A stretch of 35,864 nt of DNA. It comes from an uncultured Blautia sp. GTDB lineage: Bacteria > Bacillota > Clostridia > Lachnospirales > Lachnospiraceae. The translations under genes and the position numbers were made by a program. This document shows positions 24,242 through 31,933 of the stretch, in pieces. Where the stretch lies: NCBI GenBank assembly GCA_934373235.1, contig CAKROW010000023.1, forward strand, positions 1-35,864, read 5' to 3'. The notes under the pieces are model-generated. The model worked only from the letters and a program-made list of their open reading frames with translations, was not told where the DNA came from and ran no database searches. The stretch's first letter is position 1, and every line of letters starts with the position of its first letter.

Positions 24242-25329
24242 AGAGTGATCTCCCGGATACATGACAGCATCTCCTGATCAGTAATGGTCTTATCTATGAA
24301 GCTCTTTCCGATTCCGTCCATAAGAATAAATTTAATATGACCGTTTTCCATTTTTTTGTCTTTTTTGGTGGCAGAAAGAATTTCTTCCGGGGAAAGTCCC
24401 TCTACGTTCAGAGGAAGATTGTAACTATGGCATCCCCTGCGGATCTCTTCATATTCTTCGCTGGTGAGAAGACCTCTTTCCATGGAAAGATATGCGGCGG
24501 CAATCAGCCCCACTCCTACACACTGGCCGTGAAGAAGCTGAAAGTTTTTAAGCTTTTCCACTGCATGGCCCACTGTGTGGCCAAGATTTAAAAGAGCACG
24601 TTCTCCCTGTTCTTTGGGATCCCGTTCCACAACACCGGCTTTGATCTCACAGCAGCGTCTCACCATTCTGGCAAGGAGTGACATATCAAGGGTTTGAATA
24701 AAGTCGCTGTTTTTGCATACAAAACGGAAAAATTCGCCGTCGCAGATCAGTCCGGTTTTCAGGATCTCCCCCATTCCGCAGGCAAATTCTGTTGCAGGGA
24801 GACTGGACAATGTACTGAGGTTCATGTATACAAGTCGTGGCTGGTGAAAAGCACCGACCATATTTTTATATTGCTGAAAATCAACACCTGTCTTTCCGCC
24901 TACACTGCTGTCAACCTGTGCAAGAAGTGTTGTGGGGATCTGAATAAAATCAATACCCCGGAGATAGGTGGCAGCACCAAAGCCTGTCATGTCGCCTACA
25001 ACTCCGCCGCCAAGGGCAACAAGAAGGCTTTTGCGGTCAAGTCCGTTTTCGATCAATGTACGATACATTTCAGAAATGGTATCAAGATTTTTGTTTTTTT
25101 CTCCGGCTTCAAAAATAAACGTGGAAACACTGTCGCTGATTTCACTTAAGGCTGTTCTCACAGCTTCTTCGTAGAGCGGGGCAACATGGGAGTCTGTTAC
25201 AATACAGATTTTTTTGCCCTGAAGCCCCTCTTCTCTCATAGCCTGAGCAAGGGAAGAAAAATCTTTCTCAAAATAGATGGGATAATGGAAATCACCCTCA
25301 CGTTTTACAAGCAGCTTAGATTCTGTCAT
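24238..25329 (-). CDS. aroB: 3-dehydroquinate synthase
   Basis: 363 residues, the standard length. It converts DAHP to 3-dehydroquinate, the second step of the shikimate pathway, using NAD and a divalent metal. The NAD-binding GGGVVGDMTGFGAATYLRG (from residue 107) and the active-site run PTTLLAQVDSSVGGKTGVD are intact, as are the metal-ligand regions GMGEILKTG and NLGHTVGHAVE. No other aro gene is present; it sits inside a division/lipoprotein cluster between ylmH and lspA. AGGAGG precedes the start. Confidence 0.96.
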   Translation of the reverse strand: MTESKLLVKREGDFHYPIYFEKDFSSLAQAMREEGLQGKKICIVTDSHVAPLYEEAVRTALSEISDSVSTFIFEAGEKNKNLDTISEMYRTLIENGLDRKSLLVALGGGVVGDMTGFGAATYLRGIDFIQIPTTLLAQVDSSVGGKTGVDFQQYKNMVGAFHQPRLVYMNLSTLSSLPATEFACGMGEILKTGLICDGEFFRFVCKNSDFIQTLDMSLLARMVRRCCEIKAGVVERDPKEQGERALLNLGHTVGHAVEKLKNFQLLHGQCVGVGLIAAAYLSMERGLLTSEEYEEIRRGCHSYNLPLNVEGLSPEEILSATKKDKKMENGHIKFILMDGIGKSFIDKTITDQEMLSCIREITL

Positions 25330-25350
25330 ATGATATTCCTCCTATTTTCT

Positions 25351-26103
25351 TCAGGTATAAAGAAAAATCTGTACTCCCAGGCGCCCTTTTTTGGTCTGTC
25401 TGGTGACACCGTCAAATATAAAACGGCCTTTTTTGCGCACAGATATAATATCTCCCTCTTTGGGTTCGTACCCGTTGGATGTGACGAGTTTACCGTTTAC
25501 AAAAACCAGCCCCTCCTCAATGCAATGTACAATACTGCTTCTGGAGGTACCAAATGCAAGGGCAATCAGGGAATCCAGGCGTACAGAAGCACAGGTTCCG
25601 CTTACAGGTGTAAGGGAAGGACTGGGAATCTCTCCGGGATCATCAATCCTGGAGGCAAGAACGGTAGTATGCTTTACACGGCACAGATTTTCCAGAAAAA
25701 AATCTGTCATCCGATCTGCACAGAAAAAACAGGCACATTTGCCATCCATAATGATATCGCCCATCACACTGCGATCCACACCCAGGTTTAGGATTGCGCC
25801 CAGATAATCTCTGTGGGAAAGCTCCTCGGAAAACTTGATAGCTTTGGGTTCCAGACGGATACAGTCAATGGGATATTCCCATGTAAAAGCAAGAGCATCA
25901 GGATGAAAGGCTACCATCTGACGCTCTGCATTCTCATATCCGCCAAAACTTTCGGCAATAACGCCCAATTTGCGGAAATTCTGACTGTTCAAAATATTAC
26001 GTTCATTGAGATTCAGGAAATCCGTAAATGTGATAATATCACGTTGGTAGGCCATATTGGCCAGTTCACGAATCCGCCTGATAAAAAGTTCTTCTTTGTC
26101 CAT
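25351..26103 (-). CDS. ylmH: YlmH-family S4-domain RNA-binding protein
   Basis: 250 residues from the ATG at 26103, five bases after sepF; a longer frame reaching 26244 would overlap sepF. N-terminal domain MDKEELFIRRIRELANMAYQRDI, a middle YlmH domain (GDIIMDGKCACFFC region) and a C-terminal S4 domain (ASVRLDSLIALAFGTSRSSI...LVFVNGKLV). Related proteins bind the ribosome and rescue stalled nascent chains (RqcP is a separate S4 protein; YlmH has been reported to act in ribosome quality control). Its place behind sepF is the standard Firmicutes order. Confidence 0.88.
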   Translation of the reverse strand: MDKEELFIRRIRELANMAYQRDIITFTDFLNLNERNILNSQNFRKLGVIAESFGGYENAERQMVAFHPDALAFTWEYPIDCIRLEPKAIKFSEELSHRDYLGAILNLGVDRSVMGDIIMDGKCACFFCADRMTDFFLENLCRVKHTTVLASRIDDPGEIPSPSLTPVSGTCASVRLDSLIALAFGTSRSSIVHCIEEGLVFVNGKLVTSNGYEPKEGDIISVRKKGRFIFDGVTRQTKKGRLGVQIFLYT

Positions 26104-26108
26104 TAGAA

Positions 26109-26771
26109 TCAATAACCTGCTCTTACAGAAGGGACAGAACCTCCAAGGATATTCTGAAGATCTCCTGTGATGTCTACGTTGTATGGCCCTAATACGAAGA
26201 TATAGCTGGAAATCTTCTGGAGACTTCCTCCCAGAGAATAACATGCACCGGATGTAAAGTCGATGATTCTCTGTGCAAGTTCTACATCAATGCCTTCAAG
26301 GTTAAGGATCACTGTGGAATTATCCAGCAGAGTATCTGCGATCTCTCTGGTATCTTCCATGGATGAAGGCTTGATCACACATACCTCCATAGAAGGAGCC
26401 TGAGAATTTGAAGAGCGGCGGCTGCTTCTCATAGGTGTGATCTTGTTGGAAGAAGATACCGGTTTGGTTGTACGCTCCTGCTTGGCAGGGACTTTGGATG
26501 CGGCTGTTCTTGACACTGCCTTATTCACCTGGGATTCTCTCACAGGCTCCGGTTCAGGCTCGTCCAGATCATCGAAATCTTCCTCCTCGGATTTCTTCTT
26601 GGAAAATTTCTCAAAAAATTTCTTCTTGGGTTTCTCTTCCATATCATCATCAAGGAAGTCATCTTCTTCCTCGTCATCTTCTTCGGCTAAAAGACTATCA
26701 TCTAACAATTCGTCATCGTCATAATCGTCGTTCAGTTTGATGGCATCTAAAAACTTGTCTAAAACGCCCAT
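26109..26771 (-). CDS. sepF: Cell division protein SepF
   Basis: 220 residues, longer than the ~150 of Bacillus SepF because of a long linker. The N-terminal MGVLDKFLDAIKLN amphipathic helix is the membrane-binding element; residues about 17-60 are strikingly acidic (runs of Asp/Glu), followed by a basic Ser/Lys region and the C-terminal SepF core (about 130-215, VCVIKPSSMEDTREIADTLL to SYIFVLGPYNVDITGD) that polymerises and binds FtsZ. It tethers the Z-ring to the membrane. Lies 23 bases after yggS with TTGGAG as ribosome binding site. Confidence 0.94.
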   Translation of the reverse strand: MGVLDKFLDAIKLNDDYDDDELLDDSLLAEEDDEEEDDFLDDDMEEKPKKKFFEKFSKKKSEEEDFDDLDEPEPEPVRESQVNKAVSRTAASKVPAKQERTTKPVSSSNKITPMRSSRRSSNSQAPSMEVCVIKPSSMEDTREIADTLLDNSTVILNLEGIDVELAQRIIDFTSGACYSLGGSLQKISSYIFVLGPYNVDITGDLQNILGGSVPSVRAGY

Positions 26772-26794
26772 TTTAAATCTCCAATCTTATTAAT

Positions 26795-27487
26795 TTACAG
26801 TGCATAATTTCTGGCACCAAAGATTCCGGTTCCTACTCGCACCATTGTAGCGCCTTCCTGGACGGCAACTGTATAATCACCGGTCATGCCCATACTTAAA
26901 ACGCTCATAGTAACATTATTAATGTTTTTGGCAGCAATGTCAACACTTAATTTCTTAAGTTCACAGAAAATTTCACGATTTTCCTCAGGGTTCTCTACAT
27001 ATGGAGCAATAGTCATAAGCCCTCTGACCCGGATATGGGAAAAAGTGGAAATCTGCTGGATAAAATCAGAAACCTCCTCTGGTTTAAGACCGAATTTACT
27101 CTCCTCCTGTGCAACATTTACTTCAATAAGTATGGGAACCACCACATCTTTTTTTGCAGCTTCCTTCTCAATGGCTTCTGCAAGACGGATGGAATCTACT
27201 GAATGGATCATGGCAACTTTGTCGATGATATATTTTACCTTGTTTCTCTGAAGATGGCCGATCATGTGCCACTGGACATCAGATGGCATCTGGTCATATT
27301 TGTCTACGATCTCCTGGACTTTGTTTTCGCCGAATACACGGGCACCTGCATCATATGCCTCCTTCAGCATGGATACCGGTTTGGTTTTGCTGACTGCGAT
27401 CAGTGTAACTTCACCGGGATCACGTTTTACTCTTTCACATGCTTCTTCAATATTTTTCTGTACCTGTTTCAGATTTTCTGCAACCAT
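26795..27487 (-). CDS. ylmE: YggS-family pyridoxal phosphate homeostasis protein
   Basis: 230 residues, a fold-type III PLP-binding protein with no enzyme activity known. The PLP lysine is K34 in LIAVSKTKPV; FGENKVQEI, WHMIGHLQRNK, SVDS and SMGMTGDY...VRVGTGIFG are all intact. It buffers cellular PLP levels. Preceded by AAAGGAGG. Next to sepF as in most Firmicutes. Confidence 0.95.
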   Translation of the reverse strand: MVAENLKQVQKNIEEACERVKRDPGEVTLIAVSKTKPVSMLKEAYDAGARVFGENKVQEIVDKYDQMPSDVQWHMIGHLQRNKVKYIIDKVAMIHSVDSIRLAEAIEKEAAKKDVVVPILIEVNVAQEESKFGLKPEEVSDFIQQISTFSHIRVRGLMTIAPYVENPEENREIFCELKKLSVDIAAKNINNVTMSVLSMGMTGDYTVAVQEGATMVRVGTGIFGARNYAL

Positions 27488-27520
27488 TTATAAAAGCCTC
27501 CTTTTAGATTTTAAGCTTTC

Positions 27521-28948
27521 TTAATAAAGTATATCCTGTTCACTGACCTTGTCTGCATTACGGACAATACGGTCATAACGTGCCAGCCCTGATGTGGTTT
27601 CCCTGGAAACGATGGCATACTCTTCGTTCTGGTCAAGGATATCGATCCGCCGGAAAACTGCGTAACCCTGATTGATACAGTAAACACCGTCAAGAGTTTT
27701 GGTTTCTCCGATAATATAGCGTTCACCGCTGGAAGGGTCAGTCAGGGCGTCACCCTCATTAAATTTGCTTTTATCTATATAGTAAAGATAATAGGGATTC
27801 CCGTTTTCGTCAGTGCCTGCATCGGGATCTTCTTCGGAGATACTGATGGACACGGAAACAAAGGTGGAAGTGGTCTTGCCCTTTTTGTTTTTGCCAGCCA
27901 GCATGAAGCCGGAACTTCCGGACTGGGAATCTCTGGTAAGGAATCTGGAAGGAACTACATAAAAATCTTTGGTGACAACTGAAGAAAGAGGAATCTTTAA
28001 TCCTGTTACTGTATTGGTTACCAGCTCGATATCCAGAAAACGTTCAGAGGCATATCGGATCAGACCTTTGTTGAAATCAATTTTGCCGTATTTTGTCCCG
28101 TCGATTTCCATAATGGAAAAATCACCGGTCTGGGTCATATCATCCTTCAGAAATTTAACACGAATGGACGTACGGTCTTTCAGGCGTGCAGCCTGTTTAT
28201 CACTTAAAGGGATCAGAAGACTCCAGCGTTCATCTGTAATAATTGTGTAAACATCATCTCCGGTACTGATCTGGCCGCTTGTCTTGAGATCTGTCTCCTG
28301 ATAGGAGTTCTGATCAAAATCATCAACAGTTACATTATCAGCGTTTTTTCCCTCATATCCGTCCCTGGAATAGAGAATGATGCCATCAGTGGAGGCGCGG
28401 CTGATATTCTGACCGGATGTGGAAACAGTAGTATCACCGGAATCTGTCAGGGCTGAGGACTGCGACGGGTCCGATGCGTACTGGAGAATGTTTCCGTTGA
28501 GTTCATATTTAAAACTGTATGTGTTATTGAATTTACTGGGATCAAAGCTTCTGGAAAAGCTGAGCATATCACTGCGAATGGAATTCAATTCTTCCTTGCT
28601 GAGTTCCGCCTGGGAATCTGAAGACTTTGTACTGCTGATCCCGTAAACAGCACCGTTGGCATTGATCTTGCTGCCCTCTCTTGCGTAATATGTAACATAT
28701 CCGGAAGAATCTGCTTTTATAACAGACTCTTCCATGAGAGCCAGGCCGGTGTAAGTTTCATTTTTGGAAAGGGGCCCGGATGTGACCTGATAAGATTCAA
28801 TATGTTGGGAGGTCAGATATAAAACAGCTCCGAACACCATGTATAAAAACAGGGCTCCAAACATTGCGGTACCAATGTTCAGACCGAAGATATTCCGGAG
28901 TTTTGCCAGGATTCCGGGTTTCCGGGTACTTTTTTTATGATCAGGCAA
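27521..28948 (-). CDS. HlyD-like membrane fusion/adaptor protein
   Basis: 475 residues from a TTG start at 28948, chosen because AAAGGAGG (28956-28963) lies seven bases upstream; a longer frame reaching 29029 has no site and would run through this signal. A basic cytoplasmic end (about 1-23) and one membrane helix (about 25-46) precede an extracytoplasmic region with two lipoyl-like beta segments (KADSSGYVTYYAREGSKINANGAVYG and the SDGIILYSRDGYEG region) and a serine-rich coiled middle. This is the pattern of HlyD/membrane fusion proteins, but no transporter genes are adjacent. It heads the ylmE-sepF cluster and diverges from lexA. Function unknown. Confidence 0.78.
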   Translation of the reverse strand: MPDHKKSTRKPGILAKLRNIFGLNIGTAMFGALFLYMVFGAVLYLTSQHIESYQVTSGPLSKNETYTGLALMEESVIKADSSGYVTYYAREGSKINANGAVYGISSTKSSDSQAELSKEELNSIRSDMLSFSRSFDPSKFNNTYSFKYELNGNILQYASDPSQSSALTDSGDTTVSTSGQNISRASTDGIILYSRDGYEGKNADNVTVDDFDQNSYQETDLKTSGQISTGDDVYTIITDERWSLLIPLSDKQAARLKDRTSIRVKFLKDDMTQTGDFSIMEIDGTKYGKIDFNKGLIRYASERFLDIELVTNTVTGLKIPLSSVVTKDFYVVPSRFLTRDSQSGSSGFMLAGKNKKGKTTSTFVSVSISISEEDPDAGTDENGNPYYLYYIDKSKFNEGDALTDPSSGERYIIGETKTLDGVYCINQGYAVFRRIDILDQNEEYAIVSRETTSGLARYDRIVRNADKVSEQDILY

Positions 28949-29047
28949 TGAAATGCCTCCTTTGCTTTTTGGGTTTGATGTCAGGTGGAGCAGATGTCTG
29001 TTATTATACAGGGGTGTCCTGCCTGACATGGTTAAATATCGTGGTTT

Positions 29048-29076
29048 ATTGTAACATTTTATCTATTCGAATACAA
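29048..29076 (-). promoter_or_regulatory. Promoter of the HlyD-like/ylmE/sepF cluster
   Basis: Minus-strand TTGTAT (29071-29076), a 17-base spacer and TACAAT (29048-29053). The leader would be about 95 bases. The nearest LexA box begins 14 bases upstream of the -35, so LexA control of this promoter is possible but not evident. Confidence 0.65.
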
Positions 29077-29089
29077 GCGGTAAAACTTG

Positions 29090-29103
29090 CGAACGTACTT
29101 TCC
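29090..29103 (+). promoter_or_regulatory. LexA (SOS) box 1 at lexA
   Basis: CGAACGTACTTTCC matches CGAACRNRYGTTYC at 13 of 14 positions and lies directly upstream of the lexA -35. Autoregulation by LexA is expected. Confidence 0.75.
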
Positions 29104-29116
29104 GAATATCTGTTTG
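29103..29116 (+). promoter_or_regulatory. LexA (SOS) box 2 at lexA, overlapping the -35
   Basis: CGAATATCTGTTTG, 11 of 14 matches to the same consensus, begins at the last base of box 1 and overlaps the -35 hexamer (29114-29119), placing repressor on the promoter. Confidence 0.55.
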
Positions 29117-29142
29117 CTATATAAAAAAAACTATGATATAAT
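29114..29142 (+). promoter_or_regulatory. lexA promoter
   Basis: TTGCTA (29114-29119), a 17-base spacer and TATAAT (29137-29142), with TG upstream giving an extended -10. GGAGG lies eight bases before the lexA ATG. Confidence 0.75.
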
Positions 29143-29215
29143 AAATTTATCTATAATCGTGAGACTGACATATAAGTCAGACAGGAAACAGGCTTGAATA
29201 ACGGAGGTAAATATT

Positions 29216-29836
29216 ATGTCATATGGAAGAATAAGCAAGAAGCAGCAGGAGATTCTTGATTACATGAAGAATGAAATCCTTAACAGGGGTTTTCCACCGT
29301 CTGTCCGCGAGATCTGTGAAGCGGTGAATCTGAAATCCACCTCTTCTGTCCACTCTCATCTGGAGGCACTTGAAAAGAACGGTTATATCAGAAGAGATGC
29401 AACGAAACCGAGAGCTATTGAGATTATTGATGATAACTTTAATCTTGTACGCAGAGAAGTGGTAAATGTACCTCTGATCGGAACTGTGGCAGCAGGCCAG
29501 CCGATTCTTGCAGTGGAGAATATTGAGGCATATTTTCCGATCCCGGCAGAATATATGCCCAATGAGCAGAGCTTTATGCTTAGGGTAAAGGGAGACAGTA
29601 TGACCAATGCAGGTATTTTTGACGGAGATCAGGTGCTTGTACGTCAGCAGGCTACAGCAGAGAATGGGGATATCGTAGTTGCACTGGTAGACGATTCTGC
29701 CACTGTTAAAACTTTTTATAAAGAGAATGGTTATTACCGCCTTCAGCCGGAGAATGACAGTATGGATCCGATTATCATCAACGGAAACCTTCAGATTCTT
29801 GGTAAGGTTTTTGGTGTATTCCGTCTGTTTCAGTAA
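29216..29836 (+). CDS. lexA: SOS repressor LexA
   Basis: 206 residues. The winged helix-turn-helix domain (about 1-70) has the recognition region SVREICEAVNLKSTSSVHSHLEAL split as usual around residues 29-52. The self-cleavage site is A93-G94 (VAAGQP), with the catalytic dyad S128 (GDSM) and K165 (ATVK). RecA filaments trigger autocleavage after DNA damage. It is the only + strand gene between 16.9 kb and the right end, divergent from the HlyD-like gene and convergent with rsfS. Confidence 0.98.
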   Translation: MSYGRISKKQQEILDYMKNEILNRGFPPSVREICEAVNLKSTSSVHSHLEALEKNGYIRRDATKPRAIEIIDDNFNLVRREVVNVPLIGTVAAGQPILAVENIEAYFPIPAEYMPNEQSFMLRVKGDSMTNAGIFDGDQVLVRQQATAENGDIVVALVDDSATVKTFYKENGYYRLQPENDSMDPIIINGNLQILGKVFGVFRLFQ

Positions 29837-29849
29837 TATGTAATAAAAA

Positions 29850-29931
29850 ACGGTATTTCACTGCTATACCGTAATCTTCTGAGATAAATAGATCAGAGAT
29901 AACTGGTAATTTTGTGAAGTACCGTTTTTAT
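29850..29931. terminator. Bidirectional terminator between lexA and rsfS, with alternative inner hairpin
   Basis: ACGGTATTTCAC (29850-29861) can pair over 12 bases (one wobble) with GTGAAGTACCGT (29914-29925), with T runs after the right arm on + and after the left arm on -. The left arm can instead form a short hairpin ACGGTAT with ATACCGT (29866-29872), which on the minus strand also has a T run. Confidence 0.7.
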
Positions 29932-29986
29932 TCGCTATATAAGTTTACATAATAATGTTATTGTTGACTATAAGCGTGACTGACTG

Positions 29987-30349
29987 TTACTCTTCTTCCA
30001 GAAATTCTTTTGAGTCAAGGACTTTTCCATCACGCCAGATACGCTCAAGATCATAGAAAAGGCGGTTTTCTTCATCAAATACGTGAATGATCATATCGCC
30101 ATAATCCATAAGGACCCAACTGGAATTACGGTTTCCCTCAATCTGTTTTGCTTCATAGCCTGCACGGCCCAGCATCTCATCTGCATTATCGACCATGGCC
30201 TGTACCTGATTCTGGTTGGAGCCGCTTGCGATCACAAAATAATCTGCGATCACAGATACTTCGTGAATATCAATGATCTTGATGTCGTGGGCTTTTTTTT
30301 CATCCAGTGCCTTGCAGGCAATGCGTACCATTTCTTTTTCGCTGCTCAT
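29987..30349 (-). CDS. rsfS: Ribosome silencing factor RsfS
   Basis: 120 residues. RsfS binds L14 on the large subunit and blocks subunit joining in starvation. Family motifs seen are KKAHDIKIIDIHEVSVIADYFVIASGSN and the C-terminal SWVLMDYGDMIIHVFDEENRLFYDLERIW. The start overlaps the yqeK stop (ATGA), so the two are coupled. This is the last gene of the rplU-obg-nadD transcript. Confidence 0.96.
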   Translation of the reverse strand: MSSEKEMVRIACKALDEKKAHDIKIIDIHEVSVIADYFVIASGSNQNQVQAMVDNADEMLGRAGYEAKQIEGNRNSSWVLMDYGDMIIHVFDEENRLFYDLERIWRDGKVLDSKEFLEEE

Positions 30350-30966
30350 AGGTTTCCTCCTGTCATATCAGTATTATTTTGCTGTTTTTTCTCATGGACG
30401 GCTTTGTAATATACATAAGCATCCCGGGTTGTATTGTCGATATCCTTGGGATTTTCTTCCAGATATTCCAGGGTATCTTTTAAAATCTGATAAATACACT
30501 CATCCAGGTCTTCGAAAGCCAGTTTTCGTACTTTGGGAAGATTGGGTGCTTTATCCCGCATTGGCTCAATGTAATCTGCAATGTAAACGATTTTTTCAAG
30601 AGTATTCATATCTGGTCTGCCGGTGGTATGATAGGTGATGGATGTAAGAATCTCCGGATCTGTGATGCCATATTTGTTTTGTGCAATATATGCCCCCAGT
30701 TTTGCATGGAGAAGAAAAGGATGATCTGCCTCAAAATCGGTCACAGGGATGTCATGCTGGCTGCAGATCTTCAGCTTTTTTTTGTTGGGAATACACTTGG
30801 CACTGTCATGAAGAAGTCCGGCAGCCTGTGCGTCTTCCAGATCATATCCGTATACCATTGCAAGGGAAGCACAGGTGTACATTACACCTAACGTATGCTC
30901 GTAACGTCCCTCATCCAGATATTTGGCAAGTTTTTTTTTCATTTTTATAAAATCATATTTTCCCAT
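30346..30966 (-). CDS. yqeK: YqeK-family HD phosphatase (symmetrical Ap4A hydrolase)
   Basis: 206 residues from the ATG at 30966, with AAAGGA ten bases upstream; it overlaps nadD by 14 bases. HD-domain residues are in RYEHTLGVMYT, LLHDSAK, HAKLGAYIAQ and YIADYIEP. Bacterial YqeK proteins hydrolyse diadenosine tetraphosphate symmetrically. The nadD-yqeK-rsfS order is standard in Firmicutes. A C-terminal tail (about 190-206) is Lys/Gln/Asn-rich. Confidence 0.93.
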   Translation of the reverse strand: MGKYDFIKMKKKLAKYLDEGRYEHTLGVMYTCASLAMVYGYDLEDAQAAGLLHDSAKCIPNKKKLKICSQHDIPVTDFEADHPFLLHAKLGAYIAQNKYGITDPEILTSITYHTTGRPDMNTLEKIVYIADYIEPMRDKAPNLPKVRKLAFEDLDECIYQILKDTLEYLEENPKDIDNTTRDAYVYYKAVHEKKQQNNTDMTGGNL

Positions 30967-31612
30967 CAGATTCCAGTCCTTTCCCTGCATCTTCGGATAT
31001 ATAGATGCCGTTTTTTTCAATATAGGAGATCACAGGTAAAGGAACATAATAACGGAGGCTTTTGTTCTCTCTGTGCCAGGAACGAAGAAGTTTGCTGGAA
31101 ACATCGATGTTCATGGTATCAAGGCGGATAAGCCGGCCATGGTACTGCTCTGCTACTTCCCGGATCTTCCGGTCCAGATCACCTTTTGGGGTATGATCTC
31201 TGGTAGCAACTACCAGAGTACATGCCTGACAGATCCGTTCCGGTTCTTTCCAGGTATCGAATGTATAAAGGGAATCTGCACCGATGATAAAATAATATTC
31301 TGTGTCATGGTTTTCGTTGTTAAGCCGTTCCAGTGTGTGATAGGTGTAGGTATATCCTTCCTCGTGCATTTCTTCAAGGGACAGCTCAAAATGAGGATTA
31401 TCTGCAATAGCGACGCGAACCATTTCCACACGTTGCTGGTCAGTGGCCCGGCCTGCACGGTTTTTTTTATGGGGGGGATTCCCGGAAGGCATGAACAGAA
31501 CTTTGTCAAGAGAAAGCTGTTCGTATGCCTTTTCGCCCAGGATCAGATGTCCCATATGGATCGGGTCAAAGGTTCCACCCATGATTCCTATTCTTTTTAA
31601 TTTTTTTTCCAT
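30953..31612 (-). CDS. nadD: Nicotinate-nucleotide adenylyltransferase
   Basis: 219 residues, slightly long. It adenylates nicotinate mononucleotide to deamido-NAD. The nucleotidyltransferase motif GGTFDPIHMGH occupies residues 12-22, and SGNPPHKK follows. The usual C-terminal ISSTxIR appears as DVSSKLLRSW, with Lys-Leu-Leu in place of Thr-x-Ile, a mild deviation; YYVPLPVISYI matches the family end. Lies 18 bases after yhbY. Confidence 0.94.
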   Translation of the reverse strand: MEKKLKRIGIMGGTFDPIHMGHLILGEKAYEQLSLDKVLFMPSGNPPHKKNRAGRATDQQRVEMVRVAIADNPHFELSLEEMHEEGYTYTYHTLERLNNENHDTEYYFIIGADSLYTFDTWKEPERICQACTLVVATRDHTPKGDLDRKIREVAEQYHGRLIRLDTMNIDVSSKLLRSWHRENKSLRYYVPLPVISYIEKNGIYISEDAGKGLESDGKI

Positions 31613-31630
31613 GATGGATCTCCCTCAGAA

Positions 31631-31921
31631 TCAGGGAAGGACGATCTTTTTCTTTTCGTTTTTTCCTTCTCTGTACAGGACGATTTTTTTGCCGATAACC
31701 TGTACAACCTGAGAACGGGTTCTTTCTGCCAGTGTCTGTGCCATTTCACGTGGATCTTCAAGGCAGTTCTGAAGAACACTGATCTTAATAAGCTCCCTTG
31801 CGGCAAGAGCTTCCTCAACTGCAGCGGTGTTTTCAGGAGTCAGTCCTCCTTTACCAAGCTGGAGAATAGGATCCATTGTCATAGCAAGGCTTTTTAAATA
31901 TGCTCTCTGCTTACTTGTCAT
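31631..31921 (-). CDS. yhbY: YhbY-family CRM-domain RNA-binding protein
   Basis: 96 residues. A single CRM domain with the typical LTSKQRAYLKSLA-like start, LGKGGLTPE (the GxxG loop) and the final VQVIGKKIVLYR. It associates with pre-50S particles in E. coli. Located between obg and nadD, 12 bases after obg, as in other Firmicutes. Confidence 0.93.
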   Translation of the reverse strand: MTSKQRAYLKSLAMTMDPILQLGKGGLTPENTAAVEEALAARELIKISVLQNCLEDPREMAQTLAERTRSQVVQVIGKKIVLYREGKNEKKKIVLP

Positions 31922-31933
31922 TTTTTTACCTCA

